10,141 nt of DNA from an uncultured Clostridia bacterium (GCA_946563605.1 CAMNVW010000038.1:1-10141); one strand, 5' to 3'. Shown: positions 1 to 6,552, counted from the first letter of the stretch. Numbers and translations are program-made. The notes: generated by a model from the sequence alone, not told the origin.

Positions 1-124
1 CTTTTCTCTTGCAAAAAGGTTCTCGAGCTCTCCCAAGGAGCGCCTGACGATAAGGCATTTCGCACTCTGCGGAGTGCGAGCAAGAGCTCCGCTCCTGCAC
101 CTCGCAATTTTTTGAAAAAAATTG
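1..124. other. GC-rich foldable intergenic element of unknown role
   Basis: This stretch has no supportable ORF but several complementary arms. GGAGCG (37-42) can pair with CGCTCC (90-95), enclosing GCCT/AGGC (42-45/53-56) and a 7-bp hairpin CGCACTC/GAGTGCG (61-67/72-78). An A/T dyad, CAATTTTTT/AAAAAATTG (105-113/116-124), follows. It precedes the terminator at 163-212, so it may be the 3' end of an upstream transcript or a small structured repeat. The pairing is seen in the sequence; any function is unknown. Confidence 0.3.
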
Positions 125-162
125 AGTAAAACTTTTGTTTTTTACGCAAACGAGCAAAGCTC

Positions 163-212
163 AAAGCCTGTTGATTTCTTCTCTGACAAAGAAGAAAGGA
201 CAGGCTTTTTTT
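163..212 (+). terminator. Intrinsic terminator for an upstream plus-strand gene outside the window
   Basis: AAAGCCTGT (163-171) pairs with ACAGGCTTT (200-208). An inner helix TTTCTTCT/AGAAGAAA (175-182/190-197) extends the stem, and a T-rich tract follows to 212. It probably ends a plus-strand transcript that enters from the left of the window. Confidence 0.75.
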
Positions 213-386
213 GCGGTCAATAAAAGCGAGACAAAGTAGGTTTTTTGACGGTCAATAAAAGCGAGACAAAGTAGGTTTTTGACGGTCAATAAAAGCGAAA
301 CAAAGTAGGTTTTTTGACGGTCAATAAAAGCGAAACAAAATGGGTTTTTTGATGGTCAATAAAAGTGAAACAAGGTGAGCTTTTTT
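212..386. repeat. Five tandem ~35-bp repeats
   Basis: Five head-to-tail units run at 212-246, 247-280, 281-315, 316-350 and 351-386 (35, 34, 35, 35 and 36 bp). Each reads approximately GACGGTCAATAAAAG, then CGARACAAAGTAGG, then a T run. Units 2-4 are nearly identical. Unit 1 begins TGCGG and unit 5 has drifted (GATGG, AAAGTGAAAC, AAGGTGAGC). At each junction the T run and next unit form a dyad centred on TTGAC-G-GTCAA and extended by T/A pairs. The array lies exactly between the terminator and the corA promoter. There is no CRISPR-like spacer and no coding potential I can support. Confidence 0.9.
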
Positions 387-389
387 GAC

Positions 390-417
390 TTGCAATCAGG
401 TGCTTTTATGATATAAT
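390..417 (+). promoter_or_regulatory. Sigma-A promoter of the corA-type gene
   Basis: A -35 box TTGCAA (390-395), a 16-bp spacer and a perfect -10 box TATAAT (412-417) are preceded by TGA, giving an extended -10. Transcription would start near 424, leaving a leader of about 200 nt before the ATG at 631. Confidence 0.7.
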
Positions 418-423
418 AAGACT

Positions 424-630
424 GTTATGGAGATTTTCATTTTTTGGAGGATGTACAAGGACAATATTTCCGTTTTTTGAAAGAATCTTTCCAAAAAAGA
501 ATAGATGAGGTGAGATTTTTGAAGCCTGATCCGTTAGGATGTATTTTGATACAGCAAAAAATAAAGTGCAGGACAGGCTTTGGAAACAAGGTGTGAAAAG
601 ACTGCCCTGAAAAAATAGGAGGGGCGGTTC
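424..630 (+). promoter_or_regulatory. Long structured 5' leader of the corA-type gene
   Basis: The predicted leader contains AAGCCTG/CAGGCTT (522-528/574-580), enclosing a smaller hairpin TGTAT/ATACA (540-544/549-553). ACTGCCC (601-607) can pair, with one G-U pair, to GGGCGGT (622-628), which overlaps the 3' half of the ribosome binding site AGGAGGGG (617-624). I do not recognise the conserved core of the M-box magnesium riboswitch. A 17-codon frame from ATG 427 lacks a usable ribosome binding site. Control of translation by the last helix is inference. Confidence 0.4.
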
Positions 631-1563
631 ATGCTGAATTTTTATAAAACTGTGGAAAACCGTGTGCGACAGATACAGATGCTCGAGGATGGCTGCTGGG
701 TATGTGCGATTTGTCCGACAGAGCAGGAGGTTCGGTATCTGGTCGATGTATTGGGACTGGAACAGGACTTTGTGCGCGCCGCACTCGATGAAGAGGAAAG
801 TTCCCGTGTTGAATCGGAGGATGACCAGACGCTGGTCATTGTGGACGTGCCGATTGCGGAAAAACAGGATGAAGAAAAAACGATTGTTTATTCTACCATG
901 CCAATGGCGATCATCTCCAACAACCGTTTTATTACAACAGTCTGTCTGCGCGAAAACGCAGTTGTGACGGAAATCAGTCAGGGACTGGTAAAAAATATCC
1001 AGACACATATGCGCACCCATTTTTTACTGAGCATCCTGCTGCGTATCGCGACACGATTTTTGCAATACTTAAAACAGATCGATAAAATTTCTTATACAAC
1101 CGAAAACTTGCTGCACAAGACCATGCGAAACAAAGAGCTTGTGCAGATATTGGGACTGGAAAAATCGTTGGTTTACTTTTCTACTTCGCTCAAATCCAAC
1201 GAGGTCACCTTGGAAAAGATTCTGCGCGGCAGGATCATCAAGCTGTATGATGAGGATGAGGAGCTGCTGGAGGATGTCATCATTGAGGTCAAGCAGGCGA
1301 TTGAAATGTGCTCGATTTATTCCAACGTCCTTTCCAATACAATGGATGCGTTTGCGTCTATTATTTCCAATAACCTGAATATCGTGATGAAGGTGCTGAC
1401 TGCATTGACCATCGTCATGGCGCTGCCAAATATGGTGTTCGGACTGTATGGTATGAATGTAAGTGGTCTGCCTTTTCCGAATTTCTGGTTTGCGATGCTG
1501 GTTGCCGGCATTTTGGTGGCGGTATGCGTGATTATCCTATGGAAGAAGGATATGTTTAAATAG
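631..1563 (+). CDS. corA: CorA family divalent metal ion transporter
   Basis: This 310-residue protein has the size and layout of bacterial CorA-type Mg2+/Co2+ channels, which work as pentamers in the cytoplasmic membrane. The first ~245 residues are soluble and charged, with the long acidic and helical stretches typical of the cytosolic funnel. Two C-terminal membrane segments follow (about 252-272 and 284-304). The signature Y-GMN motif is present at residues 273-276 in LYGMNVSGLP, where the family places its selectivity loop, and the protein ends in a basic tail (KKDMFK). The ATG at 631 has AGGAGGGG six bases upstream. It follows its own promoter and leader, and no convincing terminator is visible behind the stop. 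CorA members carry Mg2+, Co2+, Ni2+ or Zn2+, so the substrate is not fixed by sequence alone. Confidence 0.93.
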   Translation: MLNFYKTVENRVRQIQMLEDGCWVCAICPTEQEVRYLVDVLGLEQDFVRAALDEEESSRVESEDDQTLVIVDVPIAEKQDEEKTIVYSTMPMAIISNNRFITTVCLRENAVVTEISQGLVKNIQTHMRTHFLLSILLRIATRFLQYLKQIDKISYTTENLLHKTMRNKELVQILGLEKSLVYFSTSLKSNEVTLEKILRGRIIKLYDEDEELLEDVIIEVKQAIEMCSIYSNVLSNTMDAFASIISNNLNIVMKVLTALTIVMALPNMVFGLYGMNVSGLPFPNFWFAMLVAGILVAVCVIILWKKDMFK

Positions 1564-1630
1564 CGGTTTTTTTAGAGGACAAAGCCTTGTGAGAGTATGA
1601 CCGCGCGTATTCTTATTTTTTGAAATCTTC

Positions 1631-1659
1631 ACCGGAATTTTCATGGAAAAAATTCCGGT
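1631..1659. other. Perfect 11-bp inverted repeat upstream of murA
   Basis: ACCGGAATTTT (1631-1641) and AAAATTCCGGT (1649-1659) are exact complements around a 7-nt loop. Neither side is followed by a T run in the right direction, so it is a poor intrinsic terminator. It could be an operator or the first helix of the murA leader. Confidence 0.5.
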
Positions 1660-1681
1660 AAAAACATTGACAGATACACAA

Positions 1682-1771
1682 GCAGGCGAACCGTAGTATT
1701 CAGGCAAATTTGAGCCATACTAAACCTGCGAAAGCCGATATGGTGCTGAACACCTCGACAGAAAGGTCGGC
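1682..1771 (+). promoter_or_regulatory. Candidate structured leader RNA before murA
   Basis: Successive pairings are possible: GCAGG/CCTGC (1682-1686/1725-1729), inside it TAGTAT/ATACTA (1694-1699/1717-1722) continued by GGC/GCC (1703-1705/1714-1716), then GCCGA/TCGGC (1734-1738/1767-1771) enclosing GGTG/CACC (1742-1745/1751-1754). Alternative pairings that exclude the last ones exist: CGAC/GTCG (1756-1759/1766-1769) and ACCT/AGGT (1752-1755/1764-1767). It ends 13 nt before the murA ribosome binding site. I could not match it to a riboswitch class. A TTGACA at 1667-1672 has no good -10 at the right distance. Confidence 0.4.
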
Positions 1772-1784
1772 AAAAAACAAGAGT

Positions 1785-1792
1785 AAGGGGAG
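1785..1792 (+). promoter_or_regulatory. Ribosome binding site fixing the murA TTG start
   Basis: AAGGGGAG lies six bases before TTG 1799. No in-frame ATG or GTG near the conserved MurA N-terminus competes, so this site decides the start. Confidence 0.75.
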
Positions 1793-1798
1793 TCAGCC

Positions 1799-3085
1799 TT
1801 GGAAAAATATGTAATCAATGGCGGAAAAACGCTTCATGGTGAAGTGGAGATCAGTGGAGCAAAAAATGCGGCAGTTGCGATTATCCCGGCAACTGTTCTG
1901 GCGCAGGACATCTGTGTCATCGAAAATGTACCAAATATCAGTGATGTTGCCATCCTGTTTCAGATATTGACCAACTTAGGCGCAAAGGTGCGCTATTTAT
2001 CTAAAAACACCGTTGAAATCGACACCCGAAATATCAGTGAACCGGTCGTTCCTTACGAATCTGCACGCCATCTGCGCGCCTCCTATTATTTCCTTGGCGC
2101 ATTTTTGGGCAGATTTGGTGAGGCGCACGTTTCTCCGCCTGGGGGCTGCAACTTCGGTGTCCGTCCGATTGACCAGCACATCAAGGGCTTTGAAGCGTTG
2201 GGCGCTCAAGTGACCACCGATTACGGCTTTATCAATGCGACCAGTGAGGAGCTGTTTGGCTCGCACATCTATCTGGATGTGGTTTCGGTGGGCGCAACAG
2301 TCAATATTATGCTGGCGGCAGTGCGCGCAAAGGGTCTTACCATTTTGGAAAACGCGGCAAAAGAACCGCACATTGTTGACCTTGCAAACTTCCTGAACTC
2401 GATGGGTGCGGATATTCGCGGCGCCGGTACAGACGTTATCAAGATTCATGGCGTCGATATTATGCACGGCACCAATTACCCGATTATTCCTGACCAGATC
2501 GAGGCGGGAACCTACATGACCATCACCGCCGCTGTGGGCGGAGAAGTACTGGTGAAAAACGTCATTCCAAAGCATTTGGAGGCAATCACCGACAAATTGA
2601 TTCAGGTGGGCTGTGAGATTGAGGAATACGATGATTCCATTCTGGTCAAACGCACCGGAAAATTGACAAAGACCAACGTAAAAACACTGCCGCATCCGGG
2701 TTTCCCGACCGATATGCAGCCGCAGATGACCACGCTGCTTTCCATTGCAGAGGGAACGAGCATTGTGACCGAAGGCGTGTGGGACAACCGCTTCAAGTAC
2801 GTTGACGAGCTGCGCCGCATGGGTGCCAAGATTCAGGTGGACGGAAAGGTCGCTGTCGTAGAAGGCGTTGAACAGCTCAGCGGCGCACAGGTAAAAGCGC
2901 TTGACCTGCGTGCCGGCGTTGCGCTGGTGCAGGCTGCGCTGAGTGCGAAGGGCAGCTCGGAGATTGAAGATATTCATTGGGTCGAAAGAGGCTATGAGGA
3001 TTTGATCGGCAAGCTGCGCGCGCTGGGTGCGGACATCAAAAAGGTAATGATTCCTGACAGCACGTCCTTTGCCAAAAACGCGTAG
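1799..3085 (+). CDS. murA: UDP-N-acetylglucosamine 1-carboxyvinyltransferase (MurA)
   Basis: MurA transfers enolpyruvate from phosphoenolpyruvate to UDP-GlcNAc in the cytoplasm, the first committed step of peptidoglycan synthesis. The 428-residue length is normal for the family. The active-site set is complete: Lys22-Asn23 in SGAKNAA, Cys117 in PPGGCNFGVRP (the residue alkylated by fosfomycin), Arg122, Asp305 in GFPTDMQPQ and Arg397 in ERGYE. The two-domain inside-out alpha/beta barrel is consistent with the paired repeats of the sequence. Translation begins at a TTG codon, supported by AAGGGGAG six bases before it. A possible structured leader precedes the gene and a bidirectional terminator follows. 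Firmicutes often have two MurA paralogues; which one this is cannot be told here. The intact Cys predicts a fosfomycin-inhibitable enzyme (inference). Confidence 0.97.
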   Translation: MEKYVINGGKTLHGEVEISGAKNAAVAIIPATVLAQDICVIENVPNISDVAILFQILTNLGAKVRYLSKNTVEIDTRNISEPVVPYESARHLRASYYFLGAFLGRFGEAHVSPPGGCNFGVRPIDQHIKGFEALGAQVTTDYGFINATSEELFGSHIYLDVVSVGATVNIMLAAVRAKGLTILENAAKEPHIVDLANFLNSMGADIRGAGTDVIKIHGVDIMHGTNYPIIPDQIEAGTYMTITAAVGGEVLVKNVIPKHLEAITDKLIQVGCEIEEYDDSILVKRTGKLTKTNVKTLPHPGFPTDMQPQMTTLLSIAEGTSIVTEGVWDNRFKYVDELRRMGAKIQVDGKVAVVEGVEQLSGAQVKALDLRAGVALVQAALSAKGSSEIEDIHWVERGYEDLIGKLRALGADIKKVMIPDSTSFAKNA

Positions 3086-3107
3086 ACAAAACGATTGAGT
3101 AATGAAA

Positions 3108-3145
3108 AAAAGCAGCGCCCTTTCACAAAAAAGGGCGCTGCTTTT
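3108..3145. terminator. Bidirectional terminator between murA and galE
   Basis: AAAAGCAGCGCCCTTT (3108-3123) pairs perfectly with AAAGGGCGCTGCTTTT (3130-3145) around a 6-nt loop. The ends are T-rich on one strand and A-rich on the other, so it can stop murA from the left and galE from the right. Confidence 0.9.
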
Positions 3146-3165
3146 CATCTCTATTTATGCAGGAG

Positions 3166-4176
3166 TTATTCCAGTCCGTTTGGATTTTTGGAGATAAAGT
3201 CCCAGCTGCTCTGGCACATATCGTCGATGGTGCGGGTAGCTTCCCAGTGAAGCAGTTCCTTCGCTTTGGAAGCGTCTGCATAGCAGGAGGCAATGTCACC
3301 TGGGCGGCGGTCGGTGATTCGATAGTTGATCTTGTGTCCGCAAGCCTTTTCAAACGCATGAACGATTTGCAGAACGCTGGTGCCGTTGCCGGTGCCAAGG
3401 TTGATTGCCTGTACACCGGTGTGTTCCATGCTGTAATCAATCGCCTTTAAGTGACCTAAAGCGAGGTCGACAACGTGGATGTAATCGCGGACGCCGGTGC
3501 CGTCAACGGTGTCGTAATCATCTCCGAAAACGCTGAGCATTTCGCGTTTGCCGATGGCAACCTGAGAAATGTATGGGAGCAGGTTGTTTGGGATACCGTT
3601 CGGGTCCTCGCCGATCAGTCCGCTTTCATGTGCGCCGATAGGGTTGAAGTAGCGCAGAAGGACAACGCTCCAATCAGGGTCGGCAACGTGCAGGTCGGAA
3701 AGGATCTGCTCGATCATGACCTTGGTGTATCCATAAGGGTTGGTTGCGGAGGTGGGCATTTCCTCGCGGAACGGAACAGGGTTGTTCATGCCGTAAACGG
3801 TCGCGGAGGAGGAAAAGACGATGCGTTTGCACCCGTGTTCCTTCATACTCTGGCAGAGCATCAGGGTGCCGGTGATATTGTTATGATAATATTCAAGCGG
3901 CTTGGCAACGGATTCTCCGACTGCCTTGAATCCTGCAAAGTGGATGACAGCGTCGATCTTCTGTTCAGCGAAGATGCGGTCGATGGCAAGCTTGTCAAGC
4001 AGATCCGCCTGATAAAAAACAGGACGGACGCCGGTGATTTTTTCGATGCGGTTTAATACCTCCGGTTTGGAGTTGGAAAAGTTGTCCACAATGACAACTT
4101 CTTTTCCAGCCTGGATCAATTCTACAACGGTATGACTGCCGATAAATCCGGTGCCGCCGGCAACTAAAATAGCCAT
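3166..4176 (-). CDS. galE: UDP-glucose 4-epimerase (GalE)
   Basis: GalE interconverts UDP-glucose and UDP-galactose using tightly bound NAD, in the Leloir pathway and in supply of galactose for surface glycans. The 336-residue protein is standard for this extended short-chain dehydrogenase family. Visible elements are the NAD-binding GGTGFIGSH near residues 7-15, Ser/Thr in SSSATVYG (Ser124), the catalytic YxxxK at Tyr148-Lys152 (PYGYTK), and the family stretch YFNPIGAHESG. The ATG at 4176 is preferred because AGGAG (complement of 4186-4190) precedes it by nine bases and the Rossmann motif starts at once; a 13-codon upstream extension has no such site. The gene has its own promoter. No galK, galT or glycosyltransferase lies beside it, so a role in wall or capsule sugars rather than galactose catabolism is possible. 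Confidence 0.96.
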   Translation of the reverse strand: MAILVAGGTGFIGSHTVVELIQAGKEVVIVDNFSNSKPEVLNRIEKITGVRPVFYQADLLDKLAIDRIFAEQKIDAVIHFAGFKAVGESVAKPLEYYHNNITGTLMLCQSMKEHGCKRIVFSSSATVYGMNNPVPFREEMPTSATNPYGYTKVMIEQILSDLHVADPDWSVVLLRYFNPIGAHESGLIGEDPNGIPNNLLPYISQVAIGKREMLSVFGDDYDTVDGTGVRDYIHVVDLALGHLKAIDYSMEHTGVQAINLGTGNGTSVLQIVHAFEKACGHKINYRITDRRPGDIASCYADASKAKELLHWEATRTIDDMCQSSWDFISKNPNGLE

Positions 4177-4228
4177 ATTGTTAAGCTCCTTTTTGAATGA
4201 GAATTGGATGGACAAATTATTTGGTTTC

Positions 4229-4258
4229 AGTATACCCTTTTGGCAAGGGCAGTGTCAA
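4229..4258 (-). promoter_or_regulatory. Sigma-A promoter of galE
   Basis: On the minus strand, TTGACA (4253-4258) is followed after 18 bp by TATACT (4229-4234). The spacer holds a small dyad, CCCTT/AAGGG, which could be an operator (weak inference). The predicted leader is about 45 nt. Confidence 0.8.
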
Positions 4259-4290
4259 CGATTCTTTATGCGGGCAAGATGCAGACGGGA

Positions 4291-5274
4291 CTACTCTCCG
4301 TACGCCTGCGGATAAGCGGCTTTTGCAATTTTTGCAAGCTCGTCGATCATTGGAAGTCCCTGCATACGAACGGCGGTAAAATCAATCGGATACAGCTGAC
4401 CGGAGAGCGCCGCAGGGGACTGCGCGTAGATTTCGCTTTCAAAGATCTGTTCTTGAGGCAGGTTCTGGTCGTAAAAGATAATTTCTGGCGTCAGCACCTC
4501 GGTTTCGACCTCAGGATATTTCCATCGGGAGCCGAGTTCACCGAGATTATACAGCCCTATCATGTCGAGCATCTGTCCTTCAAAGCTTTCGCCGGTTGCC
4601 ATGGTGTAGTCCGGCTGAGCAAGGTAGACAACGCTTTTGCGGTTCGCAAGCTTTGCATAACCAGAAGCAGGACTGATGGCGTTGTCGAGCTTTTGCTGGT
4701 AGTTTGTCAAGAATTCGTCCGCACGCGCAGTGCCTTCCGACCCATAGCAAAGGGTGAACAGCTGGCGGTAGCGCGTTTTGATTTCATTGATATTCTGCGG
4801 GCGGGAAAAGGTGATGACCCCAATGCCCTGTTCGGCAAGCTCGTCCATCTGGTTTTGCCGCATTTGGGAGGACACAAGGACCCAGTCCGGCTTTTCGGTG
4901 ATAATTTGCTGGCAGTCTGCGTTGAGAGCCGTTCCACACACCTTCGCGCCGGAAACAGATACGCCGCTGGGAGCATTGTCGCTCACACCACAAATCAGGC
5001 TTGCAACGCCGATGTCCTCCAGCGCCTGAATCAGGTCCGCTGAAAGCACGACCAGCCGGTGTGGCTTGGAGGGGATGATATAGCTGTTTTGCGCAATCTC
5101 CAGCTTGACAGGGAAGGATTCCGTTTCCGTCAGCTCAGAATGATTCTGGGGGGTGGCTTCGTTCTCTTTTTTAGAAAAGAACGGAACATCTGGAAAAGAG
5201 CAGGAACAAAACAAAATTGCCGACAGACACAGACAAAGGAGCGACATAAAAAATGATTTGATCGTTGTATTCAT
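4291..5274 (-). CDS. Iron/cobalamin-type ABC transporter substrate-binding lipoprotein
   Basis: This 327-residue protein begins with a basic end, a hydrophobic stretch and a Cys-rich lipobox region (ILFCSC), giving a probable lipid-anchored Cys25 on the outer face of the membrane. The lipobox is atypical, with Phe at -3 and Cys at -2. A low-complexity charged linker follows (about 30-55). Then comes a fold resembling periplasmic binding protein family 2 (BtuF/FhuD-like), with the usual opening PHRLVVLSADLIQALEDIGV and IITEKPDWVLVSS. The family binds siderophore-iron, haem, cobalamin or related chelates; the ligand is not identifiable here. ATG 5274 has AAAGGA (complement of 5284-5289) nine bases upstream. 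No permease or ATPase gene is adjacent, so it must use a transporter encoded elsewhere or act alone. It reads toward galE without a clear terminator. Confidence 0.82.
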   Translation of the reverse strand: MNTTIKSFFMSLLCLCLSAILFCSCSFPDVPFFSKKENEATPQNHSELTETESFPVKLEIAQNSYIIPSKPHRLVVLSADLIQALEDIGVASLICGVSDNAPSGVSVSGAKVCGTALNADCQQIITEKPDWVLVSSQMRQNQMDELAEQGIGVITFSRPQNINEIKTRYRQLFTLCYGSEGTARADEFLTNYQQKLDNAISPASGYAKLANRKSVVYLAQPDYTMATGESFEGQMLDMIGLYNLGELGSRWKYPEVETEVLTPEIIFYDQNLPQEQIFESEIYAQSPAALSGQLYPIDFTAVRMQGLPMIDELAKIAKAAYPQAYGE

Positions 5275-5363
5275 TCCGCAGAATCCTTTCTATAAAAACA
5301 GGCGAGTCTCGCGGTATATTCCCACAAGTCTGCATTTTTTTGACCGTATATATTGATAATTCT

Positions 5364-5392
5364 ATTGTAACTTTCGGCGGCGTTAATGTCAA
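5364..5392 (-). promoter_or_regulatory. Sigma-A promoter of the substrate-binding lipoprotein gene
   Basis: On the minus strand, TTGACA (5387-5392), a 17-bp spacer and TACAAT (5364-5369) form a near-consensus promoter. It gives a leader of about 85 nt that contains the dyad GCGAG-T-CTCGC (5302-5312). A GATAAT next to the -10 is only a weak hint of a Fur-type site. Confidence 0.8.
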
Positions 5393-5462
5393 TCACGCAG
5401 TACTTTTGACGGGGCTTTTGAAAAAAATATTGCCGCAAAAACATTCCGCCAAAATTAGGGGA

Positions 5463-5491
5463 TGGAAATTTTCCGCATGATATGAGATAAT
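5463..5491 (+). promoter_or_regulatory. Probable promoter of the exonuclease gene
   Basis: TGGAAA (5463-5468), a 17-bp spacer and GATAAT (5486-5491) with an upstream TGA make a moderate extended -10 promoter. The bases from the -10 onward closely resemble those at the corA promoter. Its position just before the TTG at 5501 argues against translation starting there. Confidence 0.45.
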
Positions 5492-5563
5492 AAAACTGTT
5501 TTGAAAGAAATGAGCAAGGTACGCCTTTTGGGAAAATTCCGACCGGAAGGCGTATACCGGCAA

Positions 5564-5570
5564 GGGAGGA
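5564..5570 (+). promoter_or_regulatory. Ribosome binding site deciding the exonuclease GTG start
   Basis: GGGAGGA sits eight bases before GTG 5579. The upstream in-frame TTG 5501 and ATG 5510 have only weak purine runs before them, so this site favours the GTG. Confidence 0.7.
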
Positions 5571-5578
5571 AAACTCTT

Positions 5579-6523
5579 GTGATTATTATGGATTTGGAAT
5601 GGAATTACAGCGCAGCCAAGGGTGAACCTCAGCTGCAAAACAAGACGATTAAATTTGAAATCATTCAAATCGGTGCGGCGATGGTGGACGGCGGGGGAGA
5701 AATCCAAAAGACCTTCGACCAATTGATCGCGCCGACGGTACATCGGACGATGATGCCCAAGGTGAGCGAGCTGACCGGCATCACCGACCAAAAGCTGATT
5801 GGTCAGCCGAATTTTCAAACGGTGTGGAAAGAATTTTCCGAGTGGATGGGTGAGGAAAAGGAGATCCTTTTCTGGGGCAACTGTGACCGCGCGGTGCTGC
5901 TTTCCAACCTGCTGTTTTTTGGCTTTCCCGGCGGGGATGATTTGATTTTATACGATTTGCAGGCATTGTTTGACAAAGCCTTTTTAAAGAGCAACCAACA
6001 AACCGCTTTAAGCAGTGCCTTGTCGGCGCTGAGGCTGACGCCGTATGGACAGTATCATTCTGCGCTGTCCGATGCGGTGAACGCCGCTTTTATCTTTAAG
6101 ACACTGGGTGGGGAAGCGTTTCTGCGCAAAAACCAGAACAAGCTCAAATTACAGCGCAAAAAGAAAAAGGACCCATCGGAAGATGGCGACCTGATCTTGG
6201 AGCGCGTGTTTCAGAATGTGACGGATTACCGGCAGGTTCGTCCGCGCATCGAGCGTGAGCTGGCTTCCCAATTCAAAGGAGAGGTGAAAGAGATCCTACC
6301 TGGATTTTACCGCAATCACAAAAAGATATGGGCATATCAGTCGGACGATTGCCTGATTAAGGTAACGAGCCGCAGCCGACCTTCACAAAGCGGCGAGGGC
6401 AAAGATTTTGTGGTGCGCTTTTTCCAGATTGAGCGCGCGCAGCTGGAGCTTCTGCGTCAGTGCAGCCGCAAGCAGGGAGACAATCCTGTCCGCCGCCGAA
6501 AACGAAACCGCGGGCATTTTTAA
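5579..6523 (+). CDS. DEDDh-family 3'-5' exonuclease domain protein (DnaQ-like)
   Basis: The N-terminal ~190 residues form an RNase T/DnaQ-like exonuclease domain that would trim DNA or RNA 3' ends using two metal ions. Motif Exo I is at the very start (MDLEWN, Asp5 and Glu7), an Exo II aspartate is likely in WGNCDRAVL (Asp103), and Exo III is HSALSD (His160, Asp165) with the Hx4D spacing of DEDDh enzymes. Residues from ~190 onward are highly basic (KLKLQRKKKK and an Arg-rich tail) and match no domain I recognise; they may bind nucleic acid. I chose GTG 5579 (314 residues) over the longer in-frame TTG 5501 (340) because of its ribosome binding site and because the longer start overlaps the likely promoter. 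It is divergent from the lipoprotein gene, and a 52-codon gene follows 91 bp downstream. The substrate is unknown. Confidence 0.85.
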   Translation: MIIMDLEWNYSAAKGEPQLQNKTIKFEIIQIGAAMVDGGGEIQKTFDQLIAPTVHRTMMPKVSELTGITDQKLIGQPNFQTVWKEFSEWMGEEKEILFWGNCDRAVLLSNLLFFGFPGGDDLILYDLQALFDKAFLKSNQQTALSSALSALRLTPYGQYHSALSDAVNAAFIFKTLGGEAFLRKNQNKLKLQRKKKKDPSEDGDLILERVFQNVTDYRQVRPRIERELASQFKGEVKEILPGFYRNHKKIWAYQSDDCLIKVTSRSRPSQSGEGKDFVVRFFQIERAQLELLRQCSRKQGDNPVRRRKRNRGHF

Positions 6524-6552
6524 AAGAAAAGGATAAAAAGTGTTTGGAAGAT

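Noticed and set aside
212..386. CRISPR array
   Set aside because: Units are contiguous with no unique spacers, and no cas gene is present.
427..480. 17-codon frame in the corA leader
   Set aside because: The ATG lies only a few bases from the predicted transcript start with no ribosome binding site. The GGAGG inside it touches the next ATG with no spacing.
424..630. M-box magnesium riboswitch before the CorA-type gene
   Set aside because: The conserved M-box core sequences are not seen, although the context would fit.
406..1020. Open frame of 204 codons on the minus strand across the corA leader
   Set aside because: It runs through the promoter and leader and antisense to CorA. Its composition is not protein-like.
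1631..1659. Intrinsic terminator after the CorA-type gene
   Set aside because: The hairpin is followed by A-rich rather than T-rich sequence on the plus strand.
1682..1771. c-di-GMP-I riboswitch (GEMM-I)
   Set aside because: Only short blocks resemble the motif, and the second half with the receptor loop is not recognisable. I keep it as unassigned.
1997..3148. Open frame of 383 codons on the minus strand opposite murA
   Set aside because: MurA is unmistakable on the plus strand with all active-site residues, and the antisense product looks compositionally odd.
4204..5043. Open frame of 279 codons on the plus strand opposite the lipoprotein gene
   Set aside because: It overlaps the galE promoter and runs antisense to a protein with a signal sequence and family motifs.
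5340..5375. Fur box near the lipoprotein promoter
   Set aside because: Only a GATAAT hexamer matches, which is too weak to call.
5501..5578. Longer N-terminus of the exonuclease from TTG 5501
   Set aside because: It lacks a ribosome binding site, lies at the probable transcript start, and adds residues before a family motif that normally sits near the N-terminus.
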